Source of the DNA: Paracoccaceae bacterium
GTDB taxonomy: Bacteria > Pseudomonadota > Alphaproteobacteria > Rhodobacterales > Rhodobacteraceae
NCBI GenBank assembly: GCA_027492585.1
Contig: JAPUEK010000081.1
Coordinates: 101,477 to 165,476, forward strand
Length of the DNA stretch: 64,000 nucleotides
Direction: 5' to 3'
Part shown: piece after piece, positions 47,474 to 55,937 of the stretch
How positions within the stretch are numbered: the stretch's first letter is position 1
Layout: the number at the start of each line of letters is the position of its first letter
Notes under the pieces: model-generated
What the model was told of the DNA's origin: nothing
Databases searched by the model: none
Seen by the model: the letters and a program-made list of their open reading frames with translations, nothing else
Position numbers and translations under genes: made by a program

Positions 47474-48637
47474 TCAGCCCAGGAGATCCCGCGCGACCCG
47501 GTGCAGGATCGCGGCTCCGATCGGGATCAGCTCATCGGGGAAGTCGTAATCCGGGTTGTGCAGCGCCGGATACCCCACCCCCGAGCCGAGGAACAGCATC
47601 GCCGACCGCGTTCCGCCATGGCCGAAGCGCCCGAAATCTTCGGAGGCCCGCATCGGCAGATCGCCCTCCTCCCGCCCCAGCCCGAGCGCATCGAGCGCGC
47701 GGGCCAGATGGTCCGCCGCCTCCGCATCGTTCACCGAAGCGGCGAAATCGTCGTGAGAGGTGAAGCGCGCCGTCAGCCCCTCCGCCGCCGCGACCTCTCC
47801 GACCAGCGCCATCGCCCGAGCGCGCAGATCGGCCATATCGGCATCGGCAAGGCAGCGCAGCGTCACCCAGATCTCCGCCTCCCCCGGTGCGACACCGAAG
47901 GCGGCCGCGCCGAGCCGTGCATGGGTCACCGTCACCAGCCGGTAGCCCGGCCCCAGCGCCCCGCCCGGACCCAGAGCCGTCAGCGCCGGGATCAGCCGCG
48001 ACAGCGCGCCGGCAGGCGAGATCCCCGTCTCCGGCTGGCTGGCATGGGCGGTCTTGCCGGCAAGCGTGATCCGCAGCCCCTGGCTCGCGCAATTCACCAC
48101 CCCGGCCTTCAGCGCCGACTGGCCGAGCGGCAGGCCCGGCAGGTTGTGGATCGCAAAGGCCCAGTCCGGGCGCAGCGCCGCAAAGCGCGGATCGGCCACC
48201 ACCGCCGCCGCGCCGGAGCCATCCTCCTCCGCCGGCTGGAACATCAGCACCACCCGCCCCCGCGCCGGCGCCCGCCGCGACAGGAGCCGCCCCAGCGCCA
48301 GAAGGAAGGTCATATGCCCGTCATGGCCGCAGAGATGGCCCTTGCCCGGCACTTCGGAGCGGTGGGGGGCGCCGGACAATTCCTCGATCGGCAGCGCATC
48401 CAGTTCGGCCCGGAAAAGGACGGACGGCCCCGGCGCCGCCCCCTCGAAGATTGCCGCAACCCCGTGGCCGCCGAGGCCGGTCACGATCTGCGCGGGCCGC
48501 AGCCCTTCCAGCGCGGCGGCGATGAAAGCCGCCGTCCGCGCCTCCTCCCGCGACACCTCGGGCTGGCGATGGAGCGCGTGGCGCAGCGCCACCAGTTCCG
48601 CCAGATCGCTGCCGGTCAGATCGCTCGCCGCCCGCAT
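47474..48637 (-). CDS. M20 family amidohydrolase/peptidase
   Basis: Metal-dependent amidohydrolase of 387 aa in the M20D (IAA-amino-acid hydrolase, hippurate hydrolase) group. HLCGHDGHMTFLLALGRLL (about residue 102) carries two metal ligands, FQPAEEDGSGAAAV (about 136) the catalytic and metal glutamates, and FAIHNLPGLPLGQ (about 165) another ligand. The dimerisation domain is in the middle (GKTAHASQPETGIS). These enzymes cleave N-acyl amino acids. Its ATG overlaps the soxG stop (TGATG), so it is coupled to the sarcosine oxidase operon. A role on an N-acylated methylamine or glycine precursor is inferred only from that position. Confidence 0.88.
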   Translation of the reverse strand: MRAASDLTGSDLAELVALRHALHRQPEVSREEARTAAFIAAALEGLRPAQIVTGLGGHGVAAIFEGAAPGPSVLFRAELDALPIEELSGAPHRSEVPGKGHLCGHDGHMTFLLALGRLLSRRAPARGRVVLMFQPAEEDGSGAAAVVADPRFAALRPDWAFAIHNLPGLPLGQSALKAGVVNCASQGLRITLAGKTAHASQPETGISPAGALSRLIPALTALGPGGALGPGYRLVTVTHARLGAAAFGVAPGEAEIWVTLRCLADADMADLRARAMALVGEVAAAEGLTARFTSHDDFAASVNDAEAADHLARALDALGLGREEGDLPMRASEDFGRFGHGGTRSAMLFLGSGVGYPALHNPDYDFPDELIPIGAAILHRVARDLLG

Positions 48638-49185
48638 CAGACCAGCGCCGCGCGGGCATGGAGCGCCCGCAGCGCCACCTCGATCTCATGCCAGGCGGTG
48701 CGCGCCATGGAACGGAAGACGAGAAACTGGAGTTCCTCCTCCGAGACCCGCATCAGCACCATCTGCATGTGGTAAAGCGCCGCCCGCGCCGCGCGGCCCA
48801 CCGGGAAAGCCGCCAAGGACAGGTCCATCGCCACATAGCGCATCAGCGCCTCCGGCCCCGCCGGACCTTTGAGGCTCAGGCAGGCCCAGCCGCCCGACTG
48901 GTCGGTCACCGCCGCCGCCGCACCGAACTCCGGCGCCTCGACCCCGATCAGGAAAGCCTGCGCGCGGGAGGTCCAGACGATCCGTCCCGCCCCTTTCGCC
49001 GCAAAGGAATTCGGCTCCGGGAACGGCAGGCCCAGCGGTTTCAACGCCCTGGCCACCGCCTTCTCCTGCCCCGGAAAGGGCGCGAGCGAGGTGATGACCC
49101 CCAGATCCACCTCCGCCAGCGTGGTTCCGGCCAGCGTCAGCGGGCTGCGCCCCTGAAGGGCGGTCTTTGCGATCAGTTCAGGCAC
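48637..49185 (-). CDS. soxG: Sarcosine oxidase gamma subunit SoxG
   Basis: Gamma subunit of heterotetrameric sarcosine oxidase, 182 aa. It resembles the C-terminal part of the glycine-cleavage T-protein fold, with GRIVWTSRAQAFLIG and the ARAALYHMQMVLMRVSEEEL segment typical of SoxG. It overlaps soxA by 8 bases and the M20 gene by 1 base. Confidence 0.88.
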   Translation of the reverse strand: MPELIAKTALQGRSPLTLAGTTLAEVDLGVITSLAPFPGQEKAVARALKPLGLPFPEPNSFAAKGAGRIVWTSRAQAFLIGVEAPEFGAAAAVTDQSGGWACLSLKGPAGPEALMRYVAMDLSLAAFPVGRAARAALYHMQMVLMRVSEEELQFLVFRSMARTAWHEIEVALRALHARAALV

Positions 49186-52102
49186 GGAGCTTGCCCCCCT
49201 CCTTGTCGAAGAACACCGGGTCGCAGACCTCGGCCATCACGTCGAGCCCGCGCATATGGTCCACCACCCGCACCCATTCCCCGAGCCGCGCCCGCCCGTT
49301 GACGAGGAAACCCAGCGCCAGCGCCGCCTCCAGCACCGGCGAATGGGCAAAGGAGGTGACATAGCCCTGCGTCGTCTCGCGTTTCGTCGGCGCGCCCTTG
49401 GTGAAGAGATGCGCCCCCGACAGCGGCGGCGTGCCTGCGGGCATCTTCAGCCCGACAAGCTGCTCCCGCTCCGGCCCGACAAGACCCTCGCGCTGCGCCA
49501 TGGTCTTGCCGATGCAGTCCTTCTTCGCGCTGATCATCTTTTCCATGCCGATGTCGAAGGCCGTCACCCGGCCGTGGATCTCGGCATGGGTGATGAAGCC
49601 CTTCTCGATCCGCAGCACGTTCAGCGCCTCCATCCCATAGGCGCCGCCGCCCATGGTCTCGGCCTTGGCCAGGAGGTCGCGGAAGAGGCTCTCGCCATAG
49701 CGGGTCGGCACGGCGATCTCATAGCCCTCCTCGCCGGAGAAGGAGATGCGGAAGAGCCGCGCCTTCACCCCGCCCACCGTGACCGCCCCGCAGGCCATGA
49801 AGGGGAAATCGCCCAGAGGCTGATCGAGAACGGCGTTGAGAAGGCTGCGCGCCTTCGGCCCGGCCACCGCGAATTGCGCCCAGGCCTCGGTGGCGGAGAT
49901 GAAGGCCAGATCCCAGTCGGCGCAATGGGCCTGATGGAGAAAGTCGAGATGGCGCATCACCAGACCCGCCGCCGCCGTGGTGGTGGTCATCAGGTAATGG
50001 GTCTCGCCGAGCCGCGCCGTGGTGCCGTCATCCATGACGAGCCCGTCTTCGCGCAGCATCAGCCCGTAGCGCACCCGCCCGACCGGCAGGGTGGAGAAGG
50101 TGTTGGTATAGACGAGATCGAGGAACCGCGCCGCATCGCGGCCCTGGATGTCGATCTTGCCGAGGGTGGAGACATCGGCCACCCCGACCGCATTCCGCAC
50201 CATCAGCACCTCGCGGTCGCAGGCCTCGCGCCAGCTTCCCTCCCCCGGTTTCGGGAAATAGGAGGGGCGATACCAGAGCCCGGCCTCCACCATCGGCGCA
50301 CCGCGGTCGCGGCTCGCCTGATCGGAGGTGAGAAAGCGCTGCGGGGCAAAGCCCATGGCGCGCCCGCCCGCCCCAAGGGCCGCGATGGAAACGGGGGTGA
50401 AGGGCGGGCGGAAGGTCGTGGTCCCGGTCTCGGGGATGCCGCGCCCGGTTGCGTCGGCCAGGACCGCAAGCGCCGCGACATTGGAATTCTTGCCCTGATC
50501 CGGCGCCATGCCCTGCGTGGTATAGCGCTTCATGTGCTCGACGGAGCGGAAGCCCTCCTGCGCCGAAAGCCGCACATCCTTGACCGTCACGTCATTGGCG
50601 AAATCGAGCCAGGCCCGGCCCTTGCCCTCCACCACCCAGAGGGGCGCGATGCGGTAGGGCGCATCCTCCGCCTCGGGCAGAGCCGCCTCGACACCCGCAA
50701 GGCCGATCTCGGCCAAGGCTGCCAAAGCCGCCCCCTGCCCGCCCGCCAGAGCGGCACGGGTGGAGAAATCCCCCGCCGCCGCCCCCGCGACCCGCAGGCC
50801 CGGCACCATGCCCTCGACCGGCACGAAAGCCGCCACCGCCGCATCCCAGGCGGGGCGCCCGTTCATGTGGCAGGCCAGATGCAGCGTCGGATTCCAGCCG
50901 CCCGACATGGCGAGCAGATCGGTCTCGATCTCGAAACGCCCGCCGGCATGGGTGCCGGAAATCGCGCTCAGGCCATGCCGCCCGCGCGTCTCGGTGATTT
51001 CGGCGCCGAGATAGACAGGGCAATCCTCCACGGCCGAGGCATCGGGGCGGCTGTCGAGGATCGCCGCCACCTTCACCCCCGCCGCCATGAGCTGCCGCAC
51101 CACCTCGCGCGCGCCGTCATTGTTGGCGTAAAGCGTGACCCGGCTGCCCGGCACCACGCCCCAGCGGTTGAGATAGGCCTGCACGGCGGAGGCCATCAGG
51201 ATGCCGGGCCGGTCGTTCAGCGGAAAGGCGATGGGCCGCTCCAGCGCGCCCGCGGCGAGGATGGCGCGGCGCGCGGTGATGCGCCAGAACGCCTCGCGCG
51301 GCAGATCGGGTCGGCCGGGCGGCAGATGCAGGCCCACCCGCTCCAGCGCGCCGAAGACGCCATCGTCATGGGCGCTCGTCACCGTGGTCCGCAGCATGAT
51401 CCGCACGTTGGGCAGGGCGCGCAGTTCCGCCAGCGCCGCCTCCGCCCAATCCGCCGCCGCAATCCCGCCGATCTCGCCGCCCGAGGCCAGAAGCCGCCCC
51501 CCGGCCCGCGCCTCCTCCTCGGCCAGAATGACCTGCGCCCCCGCCCGCCCGGCGGTCAGCGCCGCCATAAGCCCGGCAGGACCGGAACCGATGACCAGAA
51601 GATCGCAGAAGGCGAAGGCCTTCTCGTAGACCGCCTCGTCATGCTTCGGGATCAGCCGGCCAAGCCCCGCCGCCCGGCGGATCAGCGGCTCGTACAGCTT
51701 CTCCCAGAAGGCGCGCGGCCACATGAAGGTCTTGTAATAGAAACCCGCCGACAGGAACGGCGCCGCCAGATCGTTGATGCCGAGAAGATCGAATTTCAGC
51801 GAGGGGAAACGGTTCTGGCTTTGCGCGACCAGACCCGGATAGATCTCCTGCACGGTGGCGCGGACGTTCGGCGTCTGGGTGTCGCCCTCCACCACTTCGA
51901 CGAGCGCATTCGGCTCCTCCGAACCCGCGGTCAGCACCCCGCGCGGACGGTGGTACTTGAAACTGCGCCCGAAAAGCCGGACCCCGTTCGCCAGCAGGGC
52001 CGAGGCGAGCGTATCGCCCTCGAAGCCCTGATAGACCCGCCCGTCGAAGCGGAAGCTCACCGGCTTCGCCCGGTCGATCAGCCCCTTGCCCGCGATCCTC
52101 AT
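49178..52102 (-). CDS. soxA: Sarcosine oxidase alpha subunit SoxA
   Basis: Alpha subunit of 974 aa, the normal size. Residues about 1-95 form the ferredoxin-like N-domain (VYQGFEGDTLASALLANGVR). Residues about 165-500 form the dinucleotide-binding domain (LLVIGSGPAGLMAALTAGRA). Residues about 600-974 form the GcvT-like folate domain, where MLREDGLVMDDGTTARLGE and FSGEEGYEIAVPTRYGE are family marks. The enzyme demethylates sarcosine to glycine and passes the one-carbon unit to tetrahydrofolate. Its ATG overlaps the soxD stop by 4 bases. Confidence 0.95.
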   Translation of the reverse strand: MRIAGKGLIDRAKPVSFRFDGRVYQGFEGDTLASALLANGVRLFGRSFKYHRPRGVLTAGSEEPNALVEVVEGDTQTPNVRATVQEIYPGLVAQSQNRFPSLKFDLLGINDLAAPFLSAGFYYKTFMWPRAFWEKLYEPLIRRAAGLGRLIPKHDEAVYEKAFAFCDLLVIGSGPAGLMAALTAGRAGAQVILAEEEARAGGRLLASGGEIGGIAAADWAEAALAELRALPNVRIMLRTTVTSAHDDGVFGALERVGLHLPPGRPDLPREAFWRITARRAILAAGALERPIAFPLNDRPGILMASAVQAYLNRWGVVPGSRVTLYANNDGAREVVRQLMAAGVKVAAILDSRPDASAVEDCPVYLGAEITETRGRHGLSAISGTHAGGRFEIETDLLAMSGGWNPTLHLACHMNGRPAWDAAVAAFVPVEGMVPGLRVAGAAAGDFSTRAALAGGQGAALAALAEIGLAGVEAALPEAEDAPYRIAPLWVVEGKGRAWLDFANDVTVKDVRLSAQEGFRSVEHMKRYTTQGMAPDQGKNSNVAALAVLADATGRGIPETGTTTFRPPFTPVSIAALGAGGRAMGFAPQRFLTSDQASRDRGAPMVEAGLWYRPSYFPKPGEGSWREACDREVLMVRNAVGVADVSTLGKIDIQGRDAARFLDLVYTNTFSTLPVGRVRYGLMLREDGLVMDDGTTARLGETHYLMTTTTAAAGLVMRHLDFLHQAHCADWDLAFISATEAWAQFAVAGPKARSLLNAVLDQPLGDFPFMACGAVTVGGVKARLFRISFSGEEGYEIAVPTRYGESLFRDLLAKAETMGGGAYGMEALNVLRIEKGFITHAEIHGRVTAFDIGMEKMISAKKDCIGKTMAQREGLVGPEREQLVGLKMPAGTPPLSGAHLFTKGAPTKRETTQGYVTSFAHSPVLEAALALGFLVNGRARLGEWVRVVDHMRGLDVMAEVCDPVFFDKEGGKLRA

Positions 52103-52371
52103 GCCGCACCGCCTTTCAGCCCGGCGACAAGCTCGGCCGAAAAGATCTCATGCGTGACGGTCGAGCGCGTGACCCGCAGCCACTGGGCGCAGCCGGTCTC
52201 GTGATACCAGAGATCGCGCGTGACCCCCGCCGGATTGGCGCGCAGATGCAGATGGTCGTCCCAGGCGGCGATCCCCGCCTCGGGGGCCGGACGGTCGAGA
52301 TAGTCCTCCGAGCCGTAATAGTAGAACTCGCGCCGGTCGCGGAGGCCGCAGAGGGGACAGGGAAGACGCAT
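52099..52371 (-). CDS. soxD: Sarcosine oxidase delta subunit SoxD
   Basis: Small zinc-binding subunit of 90 aa. The N-terminal CPLCG (Cys5, Cys8) and the later WYHETGCAQWL provide the Cys/His zinc ligands of SoxD. It overlaps soxA by 4 bases and is separated from soxB by a 196-bp gap filled with repeat elements. Confidence 0.93.
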   Translation of the reverse strand: MRLPCPLCGLRDRREFYYYGSEDYLDRPAPEAGIAAWDDHLHLRANPAGVTRDLWYHETGCAQWLRVTRSTVTHEIFSAELVAGLKGGAA

Positions 52372-52402
52372 CAGGAAGCCTTTCTGAAGTCTGGAGCGGC
52401 GC

Positions 52403-52499
52403 AGAGGGGCGCTGCCCCTCGGCCTGCGGCCTCACCCCGGGATATTTGGACCAGTATGAAAGGCGAACCCGCCGGGGCTTTCATCTTGCCATAAATATC
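52403..52499. repeat. Hairpin plus GGATATTT element pair (E2), inverted arms
   Basis: A GAGGGGC-GCT-GCCCCTC hairpin, then a GGCC-TGC-GGCC hairpin, lead into CCCCGGGATATTTGGACCAG and TATGAAAG (to about 52462). An inverted, diverged tail copy reading CTTTCATCTTGCCATAAATA and TCCCC follows (52477-52499). The same tail occurs at 13362-13391. It sits inside the sox operon between soxB and soxD. Confidence 0.65.
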
Positions 52500-52567
52500 C
52501 CCGCCGGAGGCATCCCCGGCCGGGCGGAGGCGGGTGGTGGCAAGGGAAAGCGCGCGCATCCCCCGCC

Positions 52568-53818
52568 TCAATGCAGATTGTGCTGGCTGCCCGTGCCTTC
52601 CTCGTCGAGGAGATGGCCGGTGCGGAAGCGGTCGAGGCGGAAGCGGCGCGCGACCTCATGCGGGGTGCCGGTGGCCATCAGATGCGCCATGCACCAGCCC
52701 GAAGCCGGCACCGCCTTGAAGCCGCCGTAGTTCCAGCCGGCATCGACGAAGAGCCCCTCGATATGGGTCTTGTCGATGATCGGCGAGCCGTCCGGGGTCA
52801 TGTCCATGATCCCGGCCCAGGTCCGCAGGATCTTCGCCCGCCCGATCATCGGCATCAGGGTCATCCCCGCCTCCATCACATGCTCAAGCATCGGCAGGTT
52901 GCCGCGCGCCGCGTAGGAGGCGTAGAAATCGAGATCGCCGCCGAAGACGAGCCCGCCCTTGTCGGACTGGCTGATGTAGAAATGCCCCATGCCGAAGCTG
53001 ATCACGGAATCGACCACCGGCTTCAGCCCCTCGGTGACGAAGGCCTGCATGATATGGCTTTCGACCGGCAGGCGCATCCCCGCCAGCGCCGCCACCTGGC
53101 CCGAGCGCCCGGCGGCGATCATGCCGACCTTCCTGGCGCGGATCGGGCCGCGCGTGGTCTGCACGCCGGTCACCCGGCCGTCCACCACGTCGATGCCCGT
53201 CACTTCGCAATTCTGGATCAGATCGACGCCGAGCCGGTCGGCCCCGCGCGCATAGCCCCAGGCCACCGCATCATGCCGCGCCGTTCCGGCCCGCCATTGC
53301 ATCAGCCCGCCGTAGATCGGAAAGCGGGTCTGCTCGTAATCGAGATAGGGGAACATCTCCTTCAGCCGCGGCACGTCGAGGATTTCGGCATCGTCGCCCT
53401 GATTGACGATCATGTTGCCGCGCCGGATCGCCGTGTCGCGCTGCCCGTCGGAATGGAAAAGCACCACCTGCCCGCGCTGGCTGTGCATGACGTTGTAGTT
53501 CAGTTCCGCCTCCAGCCCCTCCCAGAGCCTGAGCGAATGGCTGTAGAATTCCGAATTGCCCGGCATGAAGTAGTTGGCGCGCACGATGGTCGTGTTGCGC
53601 CCGACATTGCCGCCGCCGAGATAGCCCTTCTCCAGCACCGCGATGTTCCGCAGCCCGTGGTTCTTCGCCAGATAATAGGCGGTCGAGAGCCCATGCCCGC
53701 CGCCGCCGATGATCACCGCGTCATATTCGGCCTTGGGCGCCGGATCGCGCCAGGCGGGCTTCCAGCCCTTGTTGCCGAAGAGCCCCTCGGTGATGACCTT
53801 CAGACCGGAATAACGCAT
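52568..53818 (-). CDS. soxB: Sarcosine oxidase beta subunit SoxB
   Basis: FAD-binding catalytic subunit of 416 aa. The Rossmann motif is YDAVIIGGGGHGLSTAYYLA (about residues 32-51), followed by the GYLGGGNVGRNTTIVRANYF motif of heterotetrameric SoxB. H182 in GTARHDAVAW is at the place of the histidine that covalently holds FMN in characterised enzymes. The C-terminal DAGWNYGGFKAVPASGW closes the substrate pocket. It is the first gene of the operon soxB-D-A-G-M20. The ATG at 53818 starts MRYSGLKVITEGLFG, which is the family start. The open frame upstream is not coding. Confidence 0.95.
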   Translation of the reverse strand: MRYSGLKVITEGLFGNKGWKPAWRDPAPKAEYDAVIIGGGGHGLSTAYYLAKNHGLRNIAVLEKGYLGGGNVGRNTTIVRANYFMPGNSEFYSHSLRLWEGLEAELNYNVMHSQRGQVVLFHSDGQRDTAIRRGNMIVNQGDDAEILDVPRLKEMFPYLDYEQTRFPIYGGLMQWRAGTARHDAVAWGYARGADRLGVDLIQNCEVTGIDVVDGRVTGVQTTRGPIRARKVGMIAAGRSGQVAALAGMRLPVESHIMQAFVTEGLKPVVDSVISFGMGHFYISQSDKGGLVFGGDLDFYASYAARGNLPMLEHVMEAGMTLMPMIGRAKILRTWAGIMDMTPDGSPIIDKTHIEGLFVDAGWNYGGFKAVPASGWCMAHLMATGTPHEVARRFRLDRFRTGHLLDEEGTGSQHNLH

Positions 53819-53850
53819 GGCGCGGCCCTTGCTTCGGAGTTCTGACACAT

Positions 53851-53864
53851 GGTTCCGCGGAACC
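53851..53864. promoter_or_regulatory. Perfect palindrome upstream of soxB (operator candidate)
   Basis: GGTTCCGCGGAACC is a perfect 14-bp palindrome 33 bp upstream of the soxB start, the right place for a repressor or activator of the sox operon. The GGTT/AACC arms recall those of the IclR-linked site at 2534, but no sox regulator gene is in the window. Confidence 0.45.
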
Positions 53865-54013
53865 GGCTTCGCCGTCACTATCGGGAGATGCCGCGAAAAT
53901 CCTCGCCGGATCACGACACGATCGCGTCGCAAACCGCAAGGGCTGCGCGGCAAGCGCCGCCCGCCTGTGCAGAAACCCGCCAAAAGCCTGAACGCCATCC
54001 GGCGGCAGGCCTT

Positions 54014-54115
54014 GGGAGCCTCCGGCGGGGATATTTGGAAAGAGAAGAAAGGCAAGGCGCGCCGTTCCCCTCCTCTGTGGTCAAATATCCTCGGGGGTGA
54101 GCCGCAGGCGAGGGG
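54014..54115. repeat. Diverged GGATATTT element pair (E3), inverted arms
   Basis: The left arm reads GGCGGGGATATTTGGAAAGA. The right arm, reverse-complemented, reads CTGCGGCTCACCCCCGAGGA and TATTTGACC, close to the CTGCGGCCTCACCCCGGGAT and ATTTGGACC of E2. The two arms face each other, as in E2. Confidence 0.55.
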
Positions 54116-54123
54116 GCGGACAG

Positions 54124-54160
54124 CCCCCTTCCCCTTCCCCTTCCCCTTCCCCCTCCCCTT
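54124..54160 (+). repeat. Simple CCCCTT hexamer repeat
   Basis: About six near-perfect CCCCTT units, directly past the glutamate dehydrogenase stop. On the minus (transcribed) strand it is a purine-rich AAGGGG run, so it is not a terminator. Confidence 0.6.
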
Positions 54161-54170
54161 CCGGTCGCGC

Positions 54171-55604
54171 TCAGAGGCCCTTGGATTTGTAGGTCTGCGC
54201 CACCCGCCCGATCGAGACGATATAGGCCGCGACCCGCAGGTCCTGCACATCGTTGCGGCCATGCCAGACCTCGCGCATCGCCTGATAGGCGGTCCGCATC
54301 GTGTCATCGAGACCGGAGCGCACCAGCGCCAGCTCGTCCGAGCCTTGCAGGAACTTCTCCTTGAAGCCCTCGGCCAGGGTCCAGCCGAGATGCTGGTCGT
54401 TGCTCAGCCGCTCCAGCTCCTCGACCAGGAGCCGCGAGCGCGCCTCCTCGGCGCGGCGCTGCATCCGGCCGAAGCGGATGTGGCTCAGGTTCTTCACCCA
54501 TTCGAAATAGGAGACCGTCACCCCCCCGGCATTGGCATACATGTCCGGCACGATGACCACACCCTTGGCGCGCAGGATCTCGTCGGCGCCGAAGGTGATC
54601 GGGCCGTTGGCCGCCTCGATGATCAGCGGCGCCTTGATGTTCGCCGCATTGCCCTTGTGGATCACCCCTTCCATGGCGGCGGGGATCAGGATGTCGCAGT
54701 AGAGCTCCAGCGCCTCCGCCCCGTTCTCCATGTAGCTGGCGCCGGGGAAGCCCTTCACCGAGCCGGCATGGCCGTTCATCCACTGGCGCAGCTCCTCGAT
54801 GTCCAGCCCGGCCTCATTGACCACGGCGCCGTCGCGCTCCGCCACGGCGATGATCTTGGCACCGTCTTCCTCCGACAGGAACTTCGCCGCGTGATAGCCG
54901 ACGTTGCCGAGCCCCTGCACCACGACGCGCTTGCCGTCGAGACCGCCGGAAAGCCCGGCCTTGGCCTTGTCATCGGCATGGCGGAAGAATTCGCGCAGCG
55001 CATATTGCACGCCGCGGCCGGTCGCCTCGACCCGGCCCTGGATGCCGCCGGCATGGGGCGGCTTGCCGGTCACGCAGGCCTTGGCATTGATGTCGGTGGT
55101 GTTCATCCGCGCATACTGGTCGGCGATCCAGGCCATCTCGCGTTCCCCCGTTCCCATGTCGGGGGCCGGCACGTTCTGGGCGGGATGGATCAGGTCGCGC
55201 TTGATCAGCTCATAGGCGAAGCGGCGGGTGATCTGTTCAAGCTCATGCTCGTCCCAGGCGCGCGGGTCGATGCAGAGCCCGCCCTTGGACCCGCCGAAGG
55301 GCGTCTCGACCAGCGCGCATTTGTAGGTCATGAGCGCCGCCAGCGCCTCCACCTCGTCCTGATGGACCGAGAGCGCATAGCGGATGCCGCCCTTCACCGG
55401 CTCCATATGCTCCGAATGGACGGAGCGGTAGCCGGTGAAGGTCTTGATCTCGCCGCGCAGACGCACGCCGAAACGCACCGTATAGGTCGAATTGCAGACG
55501 CGGATCTTTTCTTCCAGACCCGGCGACAGATCCATCAGCGCGGTCGCGCGCTTGAACATCAGATCGACCGATTCCCGGAAACTCGGTTCACCCTGAACTG
55601 CCAT
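54171..55604 (-). CDS. Glu/Leu/Phe/Val dehydrogenase (glutamate dehydrogenase)
   Basis: NAD(P)-dependent amino acid dehydrogenase of 477 aa that interconverts glutamate and 2-oxoglutarate plus ammonia. The substrate-binding segment is KGGIRYALSVHQDEVEALAA (about residue 70), with the catalytic lysine in ETPFGGSKGGLCIDP (about 100). The Rossmann motif is VVQGLGNVGYHAAKFL (about 220). I chose the ATG at 55604 (MAVQGEPSFRESVDLM) with GGGAGAG upstream over one 14 codons earlier. It is a single gene between the sox operon and the VWA genes. The length and sequence suggest the NAD-type catabolic enzyme, but cofactor use is not proven. Confidence 0.92.
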   Translation of the reverse strand: MAVQGEPSFRESVDLMFKRATALMDLSPGLEEKIRVCNSTYTVRFGVRLRGEIKTFTGYRSVHSEHMEPVKGGIRYALSVHQDEVEALAALMTYKCALVETPFGGSKGGLCIDPRAWDEHELEQITRRFAYELIKRDLIHPAQNVPAPDMGTGEREMAWIADQYARMNTTDINAKACVTGKPPHAGGIQGRVEATGRGVQYALREFFRHADDKAKAGLSGGLDGKRVVVQGLGNVGYHAAKFLSEEDGAKIIAVAERDGAVVNEAGLDIEELRQWMNGHAGSVKGFPGASYMENGAEALELYCDILIPAAMEGVIHKGNAANIKAPLIIEAANGPITFGADEILRAKGVVIVPDMYANAGGVTVSYFEWVKNLSHIRFGRMQRRAEEARSRLLVEELERLSNDQHLGWTLAEGFKEKFLQGSDELALVRSGLDDTMRTAYQAMREVWHGRNDVQDLRVAAYIVSIGRVAQTYKSKGL

Positions 55605-55937
55605 CTTTCTCTCCCTCTCGGCCGGGGCCATCCGGCCTGTGCTCAAGTCCTAGCCGCTTTTGAATAACAGTTCTTTGGCAAAGGACGGTCATTTTTTACG
55701 AAAGATTGGCATTAAGTGATTCGCAGCCTCTCGTTTCGGCCACAATTGCCCCGCGTCCCCGTTGCTGTTTCCGGCACAATCCCGACCCCTTTCCGGCATC
55801 GTTTCCGTGCCTTGCGGGTCCGGCCCCGGCCTGCCACCTCTGCCACAATTTTGCCTTAACTTATGGGCAGCGACGTGGCGGGGGCATGACAAAGTTGCGA
55901 AGAGATTAACCTTTTTGCCGGTGCCAGGAACGACGCC
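55605..55937. other. Divergent intergenic region, gdh and first VWA gene; no gene seen
   Basis: This 333-bp gap must hold promoters for both flanking genes. It is locally A/T-rich near 55660-55720 and 55845-55920. TTAAC occurs at about 55856 and again at about 55907, but not at CtrA spacing. I found no clear -35/-10 pair. Confidence 0.45.

Larger units (their letters stand above)
53819..54170. other. Intergenic stretch between gdh and soxB; repeats, no gene seen
   Basis: This 352-bp gap holds the sox operator candidate (53851-53864), a diverged E-type repeat pair (about 54014-54115), and a CCCCTT simple repeat (about 54124-54160). No coding frame was supported. Confidence 0.55.

Noticed and set aside
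52372..52567. Possible missing small gene between soxD and soxB
   Set aside because: The gap is filled by inverted repeat elements, and frames across it have no start signal or resemblance to known sox-linked genes.
55850..55915. Possible CtrA site upstream of the first VWA gene
   Set aside because: Two TTAAC boxes exist but are about 50 bp apart, not the 7-bp spacing that CtrA needs.
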